Source: Hyphomonas oceanitis SCH89 (GTDB taxonomy: Bacteria; Pseudomonadota; Alphaproteobacteria; Caulobacterales; Hyphomonadaceae). Taken from it: a DNA stretch of 56,524 bases. This document shows positions 8,749-17,443 of this stretch, in pieces. The first letter of the stretch is position 1, and every line of letters starts with the position of its first letter. The DNA is taken from NCBI RefSeq assembly GCF_000685295.1, contig NZ_ARYL01000027.1:1-56524 (forward strand), read 5' to 3'. The position numbers and the translations under genes were made by a program. The notes under the pieces were generated by a model, which was not told the origin of the DNA, made no database searches, and saw nothing but the letters and a program-made list of their open reading frames with translations.

Positions 8749-10272
8749 CTAGATCGCGACGACCCCTGGCAGTTTGTCGGCCCATGGGCGGGCTGCTTCG
8801 AGTTCCAGCGCCAGTTCGAACAGGAGCTGGTCGTCGCCGCTCTTGCCCGAGAACATCGAGCCGATTGGCAGGCCCTCGGGCGACCATGACAGCGGCACAC
8901 TCATCGAAGCTGCGCCGGACACGTTCATCGGCGCCGTGAAGGCGGCGAACGTGATGACCCGCTCGTAGAGCGTGTCAAAAGCGACTGTCGGCGCCTGTTC
9001 GCCCAGCTTCACGGCCGGGCTGCCGGTTGTCGGCGTCAGCAGAAGGTCAATGCCCTGGTCCGCAAGGTCGGCATTATAGACCGCCTCGAATCCCTTGAGC
9101 CATTTCACCGTCTCTTCCATTTCGTCTTTGCGGCTCATGAACATCTGGGTCAGGCCGAGTGTCCAGGGTTCGACAATGTCGGGGCCAACCGGCTTGCCGG
9201 TATAGGCGCTGGCCTGTTGCGCGAACTCGGCTGCGCCCGCAGCCCAATACAGCAGGAACTTGTCGACAAATTCCTGTCCGGAATAGGTCGGCTTGTAAGC
9301 GACGATTTCATGGCCCAGCTTGCCACATAGCGCGGCCACATCATCCAGCGCGGCTTTCGTTTCCGGTGCGACCGGCGTGCCGGCGGGGGCGTCGGTCGTG
9401 AAGCCGATCTTCAGGCGGCGCTTGAGCGGCTGCAGGTTGGCGGCGAGCGGCGCAAATGTGCCGTCATTCATTTGCGTATCGCGGAACAGGTTGATGGAGT
9501 CCCGCACGGAAATCGTCACGGCGTGCTGGACGGAAATCTCAAGCGGCGCACTGCTTTCGCCTTGCGCAGGCAGCTGGCCGCGCGAGGGCTTCAGACCGAA
9601 GACGCCGCAGGTGCTGGCCGGAATGCGGATCGAGCCGCCGCCGTCACTGGCATGGGCAAAGGGAACAACACGCGCGGCGACGAGGGCCGCTGCGCCACCT
9701 GACGAGCCGCCAACGATACGCGTCGTATCCCACGGATTGCGGGTCTCGCCGGTCACCAGCGGTTCGGTCGAGGCCATCAGGCCCATTTCCGGGGAGGTGG
9801 ACTTGCCGAGCACGACCACGCCTTCAGCGCGCCATTTGGCCGGCAGCGGGGAATCCTTCTCAGCGATATGGCCTTTGAAGGCGCGGCTGCCATACATGGT
9901 CGGCGCGCCTTTCCAGTCGTGAAGGTCCTTGATGAACGTCGGTACGCCCTGGAACGGCCCGGCGGGCGTTTGGCCAGCCTCGGCGCGGGCAGTGTCATAG
10001 ATTTCCGATGCAATGGCGTTGATCTGGCCATTCACGGATTGGGCCCGCGCAATGGCAGTATTTACCTGTTCCAGCGAAGTTGTCTGGCCCGAGGCGATGG
10101 CGGCGGCCATGGCTGTGCCGTCCATCCAGGCGGACGATGCGGCGGCAGGGGCCGTCTCGGAAACTGGCGTGACATCTGCCTGTGCCGTGGGGGATTGTTT
10201 GCAGGCGGCGAGCGTCGCCATTGCGGTCGCGCCCAGCAGGACTCCGCGCCGTGAAATCTGTTTCAATGTCAT
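8749..10272 (-). CDS. Amidase-signature hydrolase, Tat-type lipoprotein
   Basis: A 507-residue amidase-signature enzyme. The catalytic Ser-cisSer-Lys triad is in place with the family spacing: Lys115 in FIKDLHD, cis-Ser190 in VGGSSGG and nucleophile Ser214 in DGGGSIRIP. The N-terminus has a twin-arginine motif (SRRGVLL) followed by a hydrophobic stretch and a lipobox LAAC with Cys24, so the enzyme is likely exported by Tat and lipid-anchored. It hydrolyses an amide bond, but the substrate is not evident. About 110 bases upstream separate it from sodC, which is on the same strand. Confidence 0.92.
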   Translation of the reverse strand: MTLKQISRRGVLLGATAMATLAACKQSPTAQADVTPVSETAPAAASSAWMDGTAMAAAIASGQTTSLEQVNTAIARAQSVNGQINAIASEIYDTARAEAGQTPAGPFQGVPTFIKDLHDWKGAPTMYGSRAFKGHIAEKDSPLPAKWRAEGVVVLGKSTSPEMGLMASTEPLVTGETRNPWDTTRIVGGSSGGAAALVAARVVPFAHASDGGGSIRIPASTCGVFGLKPSRGQLPAQGESSAPLEISVQHAVTISVRDSINLFRDTQMNDGTFAPLAANLQPLKRRLKIGFTTDAPAGTPVAPETKAALDDVAALCGKLGHEIVAYKPTYSGQEFVDKFLLYWAAGAAEFAQQASAYTGKPVGPDIVEPWTLGLTQMFMSRKDEMEETVKWLKGFEAVYNADLADQGIDLLLTPTTGSPAVKLGEQAPTVAFDTLYERVITFAAFTAPMNVSGAASMSVPLSWSPEGLPIGSMFSGKSGDDQLLFELALELEAARPWADKLPGVVAI

Positions 10273-10383
10273 TTCCTCTCAATTTTTTAGCTAGGCGCAT
10301 CGTGAATTGCGCCGCCTTCAAGCGCAAGTGGCGCAAGTGCTGGAACACCTGCGCCACCGGGCCAAAAACTGAAAGTGTGTTTC

Positions 10384-10971
10384 TTAGTTGATAACGCCGC
10401 ACGCAACCCGTGCGCCGGCGCCGCCGATGGGCTGCGTCATGGCATCATCTTCGCCCTCATGGATGAGGAGGGCCGAGCCGTCTTCGTCCTGCAGGTCAGA
10501 CATCTTGGTCAGCGTTGTGAAGGCTTCGTAGCCAGCCGAGCCGTCAGCGGCGGCCCAGATGTTCGGGATGTCACCGCCTTCTGGCCCTTTCGGGTTCAGC
10601 AGGCCGTGGCCGCCTTCAACCTTGCCGACGTGGCCGCCGGATAGCTTGAACGTGCCGATGTCCGAGCAATCACCCACGGCATGCAGGTGAAGGCCATGCC
10701 AGCCGGGCATGAGGCCGCCCGGCGCGATTTCAACACGAATGAGGAGGCCGTTCGGGCCGCCGATAAGATTGCCTGTGCCGATCTCGGTACCTTCGCCACC
10801 GACGATGGATATGCTGGACTGCATCATGGACGGGTACACGCCCTCATCAGGCCCCGGCATCTCGGCGGGTGTGGGCAGAGGTTCGGCTGGCAGTTCCTGG
10901 GGCTCTGCTGCCTGCTGGCTGCAGGCGGCGAGTGAAAGTGCGAATAGGCCGATTGCGAAACGGTCAAGCAT
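10384..10971 (-). CDS. sodC: Cu/Zn superoxide dismutase, lipoprotein
   Basis: Converts superoxide to hydrogen peroxide and oxygen in the periplasm. The 195-residue product keeps the copper/zinc site elements GLHLHAVGDC, SGGH, GHG and GDIPN, the conserved His in LLIHEGEDD, and the C-terminal GGAGARVACGV with the second disulfide cysteine. A lipobox LAAC near residue 17 predicts a lipid-anchored form. Two in-frame ATGs occur at 10977 and 10971. The AGGAG is only 2 bases from the first but 8 bases from the second, so 10971 is chosen. The gene is divergent from tlyA, sharing a 71-base intergenic region. Confidence 0.93.
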   Translation of the reverse strand: MLDRFAIGLFALSLAACSQQAAEPQELPAEPLPTPAEMPGPDEGVYPSMMQSSISIVGGEGTEIGTGNLIGGPNGLLIRVEIAPGGLMPGWHGLHLHAVGDCSDIGTFKLSGGHVGKVEGGHGLLNPKGPEGGDIPNIWAAADGSAGYEAFTTLTKMSDLQDEDGSALLIHEGEDDAMTQPIGGAGARVACGVIN

Positions 10972-11042
10972 GGGCATGTCTCCTGTCGATATTTGGGGCA
11001 GTATAGGGCACAACGCAGCAAATGCAGGGGAAGTTTCATGAA

Positions 11043-11771
11043 ATGAAAGAGCGGGCCGATAAACTCCTTGTGTCCATGGGCCTTTTTGACAGCCGGGCGG
11101 GCGCGCGTGCCGCGATTGAGGCAGGCGGTGTGACGGCGAATGGCGTGAAGGTGACCAAGCCATCTCAGATGCTCTCAGCCGCCGATTCGATCATAGCGGA
11201 GGCGGCGCATCCTTATGTGTCGCGCGGCGGGCTGAAACTTGCGCATGGGCTTTCGGCGTTCGGTGTGGACCCTTCAGGCCGGTATTGCCTCGATATTGGG
11301 GCCTCGACGGGTGGGTTCACGGATGTACTTTTGCGGGCAGGCGCGGCGCATGTGACCGCGGTGGATGTCGGGCGGGACCAGTTCCACCCCTCGCTACAGG
11401 GCGACCCGCGCGTGACGTCGCTGGAGGCTCAGGATGCCCGGACGCTGACGGTGGACATGCTGCCACAGGCGCCTGGCCTGCTGGTGTGCGATGCGAGCTT
11501 CATCTCACTGGAGAAACTGCTCGGGGTGCCGCTCAGCCTCGCGTCGCCGGGGGCGGACTTAGTCGGGCTGTTCAAGCCGCAGTTTCAGGTTGGCCGCGAG
11601 AATGTCGGCAAGGGTGGCATCGTCTCCAATTTGGCCGAGGCGGACGCGGCGGCGGAACGCTTTGCAGTGTGGATGAAAGAAAAAGGCTGGCCTATCCATG
11701 CCTGGACAGCCAGCCCGATTTCAGGTGGCGACGGCAATGCCGAACGCCTGTTTCATGCCGTGAAGGCCTAG
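11043..11771 (+). CDS. tlyA: TlyA-family rRNA (cytidine-2'-O)-methyltransferase / hemolysin A
   Basis: A 242-residue protein with an N-terminal S4 RNA-binding domain (about residues 3-60) and a FtsJ/RrmJ-like SAM methyltransferase domain; the SAM loop reads CLDIGASTGGFTDVLL from about residue 82. Characterised relatives 2'-O-methylate cytidines in 23S and sometimes 16S rRNA and affect capreomycin sensitivity. An in-frame ATG also exists at 11022, but AGGGGAAG lies about 9 bases before 11043 and the S4 domain begins there. The stop overlaps the stop of the convergent glycine-zipper gene by 4 bases. Confidence 0.92.
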   Translation: MKERADKLLVSMGLFDSRAGARAAIEAGGVTANGVKVTKPSQMLSAADSIIAEAAHPYVSRGGLKLAHGLSAFGVDPSGRYCLDIGASTGGFTDVLLRAGAAHVTAVDVGRDQFHPSLQGDPRVTSLEAQDARTLTVDMLPQAPGLLVCDASFISLEKLLGVPLSLASPGADLVGLFKPQFQVGRENVGKGGIVSNLAEADAAAERFAVWMKEKGWPIHAWTASPISGGDGNAERLFHAVKA

Positions 11772-12613
11772 TAGCCGCCGTAGAGTTCGTCGCCCTGCTG
11801 GCCATTATTGGCGACCGGGCGCCATGTGTCGGTCGGGCTGTTGCGGCAGGCCATGACATGGCCGCCATTCATGTAGATCTGGCGGCATTCCTGCTGCGAA
11901 TAGGCCGAATTGTCCTGATAGCCGGAATAACCCTGATCATAGTCGGAATAGCCCTGATCATTGTAGCCCTGGTTTCCATAGTCCGGGCCGGGATAGCCGG
12001 ATGTCGGATAGGCTGACGCCGGATAGGTGCGGGCGGGCGTTGGCGAGGCCGGGTAGCGCGGCTGCTGCATCACTTCCGGCCCACCATAGAGGCCGTCCGT
12101 GGTGCGCGGGATGGAGCCGCCCTGATAGGCGCCATTATAGCTGTTGCTCTCATAATAGCCGTTACCATTGTAGCCGCCTGAGGGCTGGTAAGGTGTCGGG
12201 CCTGTGGACTGGCAATCATTGTTTCCCGCCGCGAGGCTGCTGCCAGCGAGGCCGCCAACGACCGCGCCAAGCACCGCGCCAACGGCGACCTCGCCGCTAT
12301 TGCTCCGGGGCTCGGAATAGTAATAGCCGCCGCGACCCCGTCCGCGCCCATGGCCGTGATGTCCGCGCCGGCCTGGGACATAGTAATAGTCGTCGCCTGC
12401 ATCGATATTGTTGCCGATGGCACCGCCAACCAGCGCGCCAACCAGGGCACCGGCGACACCGCCGGCCATCTTGTCATTGCTGCGCTGGCGCTCGCATTGC
12501 GTGTTCTGCGGTGTGTAGTTGTTGTTATAGCCATAGCCCTGCGCGGAGGCAGCGGCGGGAATGGCCAGCGCGGCAAAGGCTGCGGCGCCGACAAACAGCG
12601 ATCGTTTCATCAT
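11768..12613 (-). CDS. Glycine-zipper envelope protein with Tyr/Gly/Asn-rich repeats
   Basis: A 281-residue exported protein: signal peptide (MMKRSLF..., cut near ASA/Q), then two glycine-zipper segments, GGVAGALVGALVGGAIG and VAVGAVLGAVVGGLAG, of the 2TM glycine-zipper family, separated by a short His/Gly/Arg-rich loop. The second half is low complexity, rich in Tyr, Gly, Asn, Ser and Gln with many YxxxGY-like repeats, and ends in a compact Cys-containing segment. Such proteins sit in the envelope, but no molecular function is established. AAGGAG lies 7 bases before the ATG at 12613; a longer reading up to 12757 has no support. The gene is convergent with tlyA. Confidence 0.8.
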   Translation of the reverse strand: MMKRSLFVGAAAFAALAIPAAASAQGYGYNNNYTPQNTQCERQRSNDKMAGGVAGALVGALVGGAIGNNIDAGDDYYYVPGRRGHHGHGRGRGRGGYYYSEPRSNSGEVAVGAVLGAVVGGLAGSSLAAGNNDCQSTGPTPYQPSGGYNGNGYYESNSYNGAYQGGSIPRTTDGLYGGPEVMQQPRYPASPTPARTYPASAYPTSGYPGPDYGNQGYNDQGYSDYDQGYSGYQDNSAYSQQECRQIYMNGGHVMACRNSPTDTWRPVANNGQQGDELYGGY

Positions 12614-12731
12614 CGCGTATCTCCTTCTATGGCAGGCATGATGCTGCCAGATTGACGGCCAATGTGACAGGCGCAACCTGAACCGGAGCTGAAGGCTGGA
12701 CCCGTGTGCAGGGCCGCCCCATATTAGCCTC

Positions 12732-13805
12732 ATGGGAATTCTGGATACCGCCGCCAAAACCGCCGCCCGCGCCCGTTATGCGGCCCAGCAGGGCCTGCGC
12801 TCGGCGTGGTATGGCGCCCAGATGTCGGCCGCGCGGCGCAGTGCGAATGGCTTCAACCGGCCAGGTGAACCGGAATTCCGCCCGACGCGCGGAACACCCG
12901 ACATGGCGGCGCTGAGAAAGGCCTATTTCCAGCTATTCATACAGGACCGGCTGAATGTGGAAGCCGGGCTTTACCCGGCGCCTCAGGACATGCGGGTGCG
13001 TGATCTGCCGGACGCGCTGAAATCGGCGCGCGCTTTCATGGCCGACGTGGCCGAAGTGGACCGGCGCCGGATCGCGCGGGACGGGACCGAGATACAGAGC
13101 CATATCCCGGAAGGCTCCAACCGCTATCCTGATTATTACCAGCAGAACTTCCATTACCAGTCCGGCGGCTGGTTCACCGACGAGAGCGCCGAACTCTATG
13201 ACACGCAGGTCGAGGCCCTGTTCAGCGGCACGGCGGACGCGATGCGCCGCGCGGCGCTGGCCGAAATATCCCTCGAGTTGAAAGGCCGGGACCAGCGCAC
13301 GGTCAGCCTGCTGGACATGGCGTGCGGTAATGGCCGCTTCCTGTCACGTGTGATGACGATTTATCCGCGCCTCAAGGCCAGCGGGCTGGACCTCTCACCG
13401 AACTATACCGAGGCGGCGCGCAAGCGGCTGGCCCGCTGGCCGCATGTGAGCGTGCTGCACGAGGCCGCCGAGGCGATGCCGCTGGCGGATGCGAGCCTCG
13501 ACATGGTTGTGTCGATCTTCCTGTTCCATGAGCTGCCGCCGGAAGTGCGCGGCGCGGTACTGGCGGAAGTGTCGCGCGTGCTGAAGCCAGGCGGGCTGTT
13601 CATTCTCGCCGACAGTACGCAGTTCGGAGACTATCCGGAGATGGACGGCCTGCTGGAATATTTCCCGCACGGTTTCCACGAGCCCTATTACGAGGGTTAT
13701 CTCTCCTGGGACAAGGCGGCGGCCTGCCACGCTGCGGGCCTTGTGAAGGAGCGCGAAACGGTGGCTTTCCTCACAAAAGTAACGACCTGGCGCAAGCCGG
13801 TCTGA
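12732..13805 (+). CDS. Class I SAM-dependent methyltransferase
   Basis: A 357-residue protein. The C-terminal ~180 residues are a Methyltransf_11/25-type Rossmann domain: motif I LLDMACGNGRFL, an acidic residue after SGLDLS, the DMVVSIFLFHEL segment and the post-motif VLKPGGLFILAD. The first ~150 residues are a helical, Arg-rich region with no domain I recognise. No Shine-Dalgarno precedes the ATG; TATTAG four bases upstream could be a -10 element giving a leaderless mRNA. It is convergent with the PiT-like gene, whose stop begins at the very next base. Substrate unknown. Confidence 0.85.
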   Translation: MGILDTAAKTAARARYAAQQGLRSAWYGAQMSAARRSANGFNRPGEPEFRPTRGTPDMAALRKAYFQLFIQDRLNVEAGLYPAPQDMRVRDLPDALKSARAFMADVAEVDRRRIARDGTEIQSHIPEGSNRYPDYYQQNFHYQSGGWFTDESAELYDTQVEALFSGTADAMRRAALAEISLELKGRDQRTVSLLDMACGNGRFLSRVMTIYPRLKASGLDLSPNYTEAARKRLARWPHVSVLHEAAEAMPLADASLDMVVSIFLFHELPPEVRGAVLAEVSRVLKPGGLFILADSTQFGDYPEMDGLLEYFPHGFHEPYYEGYLSWDKAAACHAAGLVKERETVAFLTKVTTWRKPV

Positions 13806-14861
13806 TCAAAGCCCCGGCAGCTTACCCGTGCCAATCAGCGGCATCAGGAAGGCCAGCAGGATGGAGATGATGAGGCCGAGGAAGGCGCGGCCCGCATCGC
13901 TGAGCACGTCGCGAACGGTCTCGCCCTTGTCACGCAGATGGGCGACGTAGGCGATGGCCAGTTCACGTCCTGCGAGCAGGCCGAGGAAGACCCAGGTCGT
14001 GCTCATCGGCACATTGCTCATCTCTTTGAAGACAAAGAGGATGATGCCGTAGAACACGTCGACGATCGTCGCGGCGCGCACGTCGACCGTGTTGACCTTT
14101 GAGGATACGATTTTCTGTATGTCGCCGCCCTTGGTGGCGAAGATATAGGCTTGGATCAGGACCAACAGCACTGTGCCGCCGATGACATAGGCCGGGTCGA
14201 AGCTGACATGCGTGACGCCCCCGGTGACTGTGACGGTGCGGGGCAGGTAGATGAAAATATTGGCGAGATCCTGCATCAGCCATTGCGACCAGAGGAAGGT
14301 TGTCGACAGCCACTGGAAGCTGACCCAGTAGGGAAAGGGCAGTTCTTCCTTCGTGTCGAACACCCAGCGCTCGAATGTCCGCGAGATGACGATCCAGATC
14401 AGGACACCGACGACGAAGGCGACGACATAGCCGAGCGCAGACTTGACCAGCATGCTCTGCAGCACGCCTTCGCTGGACGCCCCGCCGGACAGGGCGAACA
14501 GGGTGAGCACGAGGAACGTCGTGGAAACGGGAATGCCGTAACGCGTCATCACCAGCAGAACGACGGGCGGCAGCGCGTGCCACCATTGTATGCCGGGCAT
14601 GAGCAGCGCCGTCCGGTCGCCTTCACCGGGGATGAATGACAGCTTGTCGAGCCGGTCGTAGGCGACGTCGCCATGGCCATGAAAATAGCCATAGGCGATC
14701 ACGAGCACCATGATCAGACTGGCGAAAATCCACAGCACCCACCAGGGGCGTTTGGCATTCGAGGACAGGAATGTGCCCAGCGTCTGGATCGAGTCATTTG
14801 CCACAACGGCATAGGCGGCCACGGCAAAACCGATGACCCCGAAGATTTCCACGCCACCCAT
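13806..14861 (-). CDS. Polytopic membrane protein, divergent PiT-phosphate-transporter-like
   Basis: A 351-residue protein with about 8 hydrophobic segments. Two internal half-motifs resemble the duplicated signature of PiT transporters: ANDSIQTLGT (21-30) with GIPVSTT (109-115), and QDLANIFIYL (197-206) with NVPMSTT (283-289). In PiT proteins each half has a GANDxxNxxGT helix and a (V/I)STT helix. The length, the lack of a long central loop and the weak second AND motif show that it is not an ordinary PitA. Phosphate or another oxyanion is a reasonable but unproven substrate. No phosphate-regulon gene lies nearby. Confidence 0.75.
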   Translation of the reverse strand: MGGVEIFGVIGFAVAAYAVVANDSIQTLGTFLSSNAKRPWWVLWIFASLIMVLVIAYGYFHGHGDVAYDRLDKLSFIPGEGDRTALLMPGIQWWHALPPVVLLVMTRYGIPVSTTFLVLTLFALSGGASSEGVLQSMLVKSALGYVVAFVVGVLIWIVISRTFERWVFDTKEELPFPYWVSFQWLSTTFLWSQWLMQDLANIFIYLPRTVTVTGGVTHVSFDPAYVIGGTVLLVLIQAYIFATKGGDIQKIVSSKVNTVDVRAATIVDVFYGIILFVFKEMSNVPMSTTWVFLGLLAGRELAIAYVAHLRDKGETVRDVLSDAGRAFLGLIISILLAFLMPLIGTGKLPGL

Positions 14862-14955
14862 TTTGTCTGCCCGCCAGTCTGTTCAACTGGCACTTCAGTT
14901 AGCAGCTTGAAGGCATGAATCCGATGGGAGGAATTTGAATAGAATGTGACAGCGA

Positions 14956-16047
14956 CTAGCGCCCCGTCTGCCCCCGGTGGCGCAGTTTCGCATCGGCCAG
15001 CACGCAAGCCATCATGGCCTCGGCAACGGGCACGGCGCGGATGCCGACGCAGGGGTCGTGGCGGCCCTTGGTGCGCACATTCACATTCTCGCCGTCACGC
15101 GTGACGGACTTCACTTCAGTCAGGATGGACGAGGTCGGTTTGATGGCGACACGCACGACCACGTCCTGTCCGGTCGAGATGCCGCCCGCGACGCCGCCAT
15201 TATGGTTCGACAGGAAGCGGATGCCGTCATTCCCGGCGCGCATCTCGTCGGCATTCTCTTCGCCGCTGAGGGCGGCGGCGGCAAAGCCTGCGCCGATCTC
15301 GACGCCCTTGACCGCATTGATGCTCATCATTGCGCCAGCCAGTTCGCCGTCGAGCTTGCCATAGATGGGCGCGCCCCAGCCTGCGGGCACGCCGCTGGCA
15401 TGGATTTCGACGATGGCCCCTGTGGACGAACCTGCCTTGCGGGTCGCATCGAGGAAGTCTTCCCATTGGGCTGCCGTCTCAGCGTCCGGGCACCAGAACG
15501 GGTTCTGGTCGACCATGTCCCAGTTCCACCTGTCCCGGTCGATGGCGTGCGGGCCGATCTGGACGACGGCGCCGCGAATGGTGATGCCGTCGCCGAGGGC
15601 GCAGCGGGCCACGGCGCCAGCGGCGACACGCGCAGCGGTTTCGCGGGCGCTGGAGCGTCCGCCGCCGCGATAGTCGCGCACGCCATATTTGGCGTCATAG
15701 GAGAAGTCGGCATGGCCGGGCCGGTAGCGGTCGCGGATCTCGCCATAGTCCTTGGAGCGCTGGTCGGTATTCTCGATCATCAGCGAAATCGGCGTGCCGG
15801 TGGTGACGGGGCCGCCGGTACGGTCGTCCTCGAACACGCCGGAGAGGATTTTGACTTCGTCGGCTTCCTGGCGCTGCGTTACGAAGCGCGATGTGCCGGG
15901 GCGGCGCTTGTCGAGGAAGGTCTGGATGAACGCGGGCGTCAGCGCGAGGCCGGGAGGGCAGCCGTCAACCACACAGCCGAGGGCCGGCCCGTGGCTTTCC
16001 CCCCAGGTCGTGACGCGGAACAGATGACCGAATGTGTTGTGTGACAT
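14956..16047 (-). CDS. aroC: Chorismate synthase
   Basis: Catalyses the last step of the shikimate pathway, 5-enolpyruvylshikimate-3-phosphate to chorismate, using reduced FMN. The 363-residue product matches the family over its whole length: N-terminal [17 protein letters not shown], the middle [13 protein letters not shown], and C-terminal [23 protein letters not shown] at 16059 would add four residues, but GAGGGG lies closer to the right distance from the ATG at 16047, and MSHNTFG is the family start. It is divergent from pdxH across 84 bases. Confidence 0.97.
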   Translation of the reverse strand: MSHNTFGHLFRVTTWGESHGPALGCVVDGCPPGLALTPAFIQTFLDKRRPGTSRFVTQRQEADEVKILSGVFEDDRTGGPVTTGTPISLMIENTDQRSKDYGEIRDRYRPGHADFSYDAKYGVRDYRGGGRSSARETAARVAAGAVARCALGDGITIRGAVVQIGPHAIDRDRWNWDMVDQNPFWCPDAETAAQWEDFLDATRKAGSSTGAIVEIHASGVPAGWGAPIYGKLDGELAGAMMSINAVKGVEIGAGFAAAALSGEENADEMRAGNDGIRFLSNHNGGVAGGISTGQDVVVRVAIKPTSSILTEVKSVTRDGENVNVRTKGRHDPCVGIRAVPVAEAMMACVLADAKLRHRGQTGR

Positions 16048-16131
16048 GTTGTGCCGCACCCCTCGTTAAAGCTGGATGCCTCCTATATGAAAACATGAAG
16101 CCTAACAAACCCGGAAAAAGGCAGATTTATC

Positions 16132-16785
16132 GTGTCCCCAGTCATCCCCCCTTCGCCCAGCGCCGCCGATTATGCCTCGGAGCGCGACCGGCCGCTGATC
16201 CCGCTGGTCGATAATCCGATCGCCTTCTTCAAGGACTGGATGGCCGAGGCGCGCGCGGCGGAGCTGAATGATTCCAACGCGATGTCTTTGGCGACGGTGG
16301 ATTCAGACGGCATGCCGGACGTGCGGATCGTGTTGCTGAAGGAGATTTCGGACGCCGGTTTCTCGTTTTTCACGAACCTGCAGAGCATGAAGGGGCGCCA
16401 GCTGGCGACGAATCCGAAAGCGGCCCTGTGCCTCCACTGGAAGAGCCTGCGCCGTCAGGTGCGCATCCGGGGCAATATCGAACAGGTCTCCGAGGCCGAG
16501 GCTGACACGTATTTTGCCTCCCGCGCCGCGCAGAGCCGCATCAGTGCCATCGCGTCGGACCAGTCGCGCCCCTTGCCGGACCGTTCCGTGTTCGAGCAGC
16601 GGATTGCCGAGGTCTCTGAAGTTTACGGCGACGGGCCGGACATTCCGCGCCCCGCATTCTGGGGCGGGTTCCGCCTGGCGCCGACAGAAATCGAGTTCTG
16701 GCAGGACCAGGCGTTCCGCATGCATGACCGGCTGCGCTATACGCGCGTCGGCGAGGGTTGGACGACGACGCGCCTTTATCCCTGA
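16132..16785 (+). CDS. pdxH: Pyridoxamine 5'-phosphate oxidase
   Basis: FMN-dependent oxidation of pyridoxamine or pyridoxine 5'-phosphate to pyridoxal phosphate, final step of vitamin B6 synthesis and salvage. The 217-residue product shows the PNPOx features: NAMSLATVDSDGMPDVRIVLLK (the FMN-binding split barrel), FFTNLQSMKG, LHWKSLRRQVRIRG, and the C-terminal dimerisation segment FWQDQAFRMHDR followed by TRLYP. The start codon is GTG with only a weak upstream AAGG; conservation begins near residue 28, so the exact start could differ. It is convergent with the glyoxalase-related gene, with 4 bases between stops. Confidence 0.95.
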   Translation: MSPVIPPSPSAADYASERDRPLIPLVDNPIAFFKDWMAEARAAELNDSNAMSLATVDSDGMPDVRIVLLKEISDAGFSFFTNLQSMKGRQLATNPKAALCLHWKSLRRQVRIRGNIEQVSEAEADTYFASRAAQSRISAIASDQSRPLPDRSVFEQRIAEVSEVYGDGPDIPRPAFWGGFRLAPTEIEFWQDQAFRMHDRLRYTRVGEGWTTTRLYP

Positions 16786-16789
16786 GCCG

Positions 16790-17239
16790 TCAGACGATCC
16801 CGTTCAGCACGGACAGGAGCCGCATGTGCGGGTGGCCGTCGCTGGTCTTTGCCCATGAGCTGCCGTCGGACGAGATCGTCGCTTTGACGCGCTGGCGGTA
16901 GGCCGAGAAGCTTTCGAACTCGACGACATCGACCGGCTCGTCAAAGTGCAGCGTCACCTCGAAGGCCGAGCCGCCACCAATGTCGCGCACGGCGATGACG
17001 ACGCCTTCAAACGGCTTCTTCAGGTAGAGCCCGCTGACGCGGTCACCGACCTGCACCGGCACTTCGGGCAGGTTGGAGAGCCGCGCCGAGGCGGTGTTCC
17101 AGTCGCGATAGCCGAGTTCGGTCGCGACGCGTTCGAGCGCGGCGGAGTGCGAGATGGGGTGACCGGCCAGTGTTTCCACGGCGCGGATTTCACGCGCACG
17201 GGCCTTCGCCTGTTCGCGGGTATTGATTTCGGGTGACAT
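16790..17239 (-). CDS. Small glyoxalase-related (PF20066-like) protein
   Basis: A 149-residue soluble protein. Its first ~60 residues match the short helical element annotated as glyoxalase-related: QAKARAREIR...HPISHSAALERVA followed by GYRDWNTASARL. The ISHSxALE and RDWNT signatures are characteristic. The rest (about 62-149) is predicted mostly beta, starting VPVQVGDRVSGLY and resembling an SH3-like barrel, without recognisable catalytic residues. AAAGGA lies 9 bases before the ATG at 17239. Function unknown. The 204 bases upstream to the GDPD gene contain nothing I can identify. Confidence 0.75.
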   Translation of the reverse strand: MSPEINTREQAKARAREIRAVETLAGHPISHSAALERVATELGYRDWNTASARLSNLPEVPVQVGDRVSGLYLKKPFEGVVIAVRDIGGGSAFEVTLHFDEPVDVVEFESFSAYRQRVKATISSDGSSWAKTSDGHPHMRLLSVLNGIV

Positions 17240-17443
17240 GAATTCAGGTCCTTTACCGTCGTCCAGATGCGGTCGCGTCAACGCGGGGGCTCGCCTTGCC
17301 GCAGGACCGCTGGAAGAGGTTCAGCATCCTGATGGAAACAGCCGCTGTGAGGCGCCTGTGAGATCTTCACCTTCGGGATTTTGTCCCGGCGAGCGGCTGG
17401 TGTCTCAAACCGGGGCCGCAAATACGCCGGGTTTCCGCTTGCG

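Noticed and set aside
17374..17388. Terminator after the GDPD gene
   Set aside because: A 5-bp CGGGA/TCCCG hairpin without a T run on the relevant strand is too weak.
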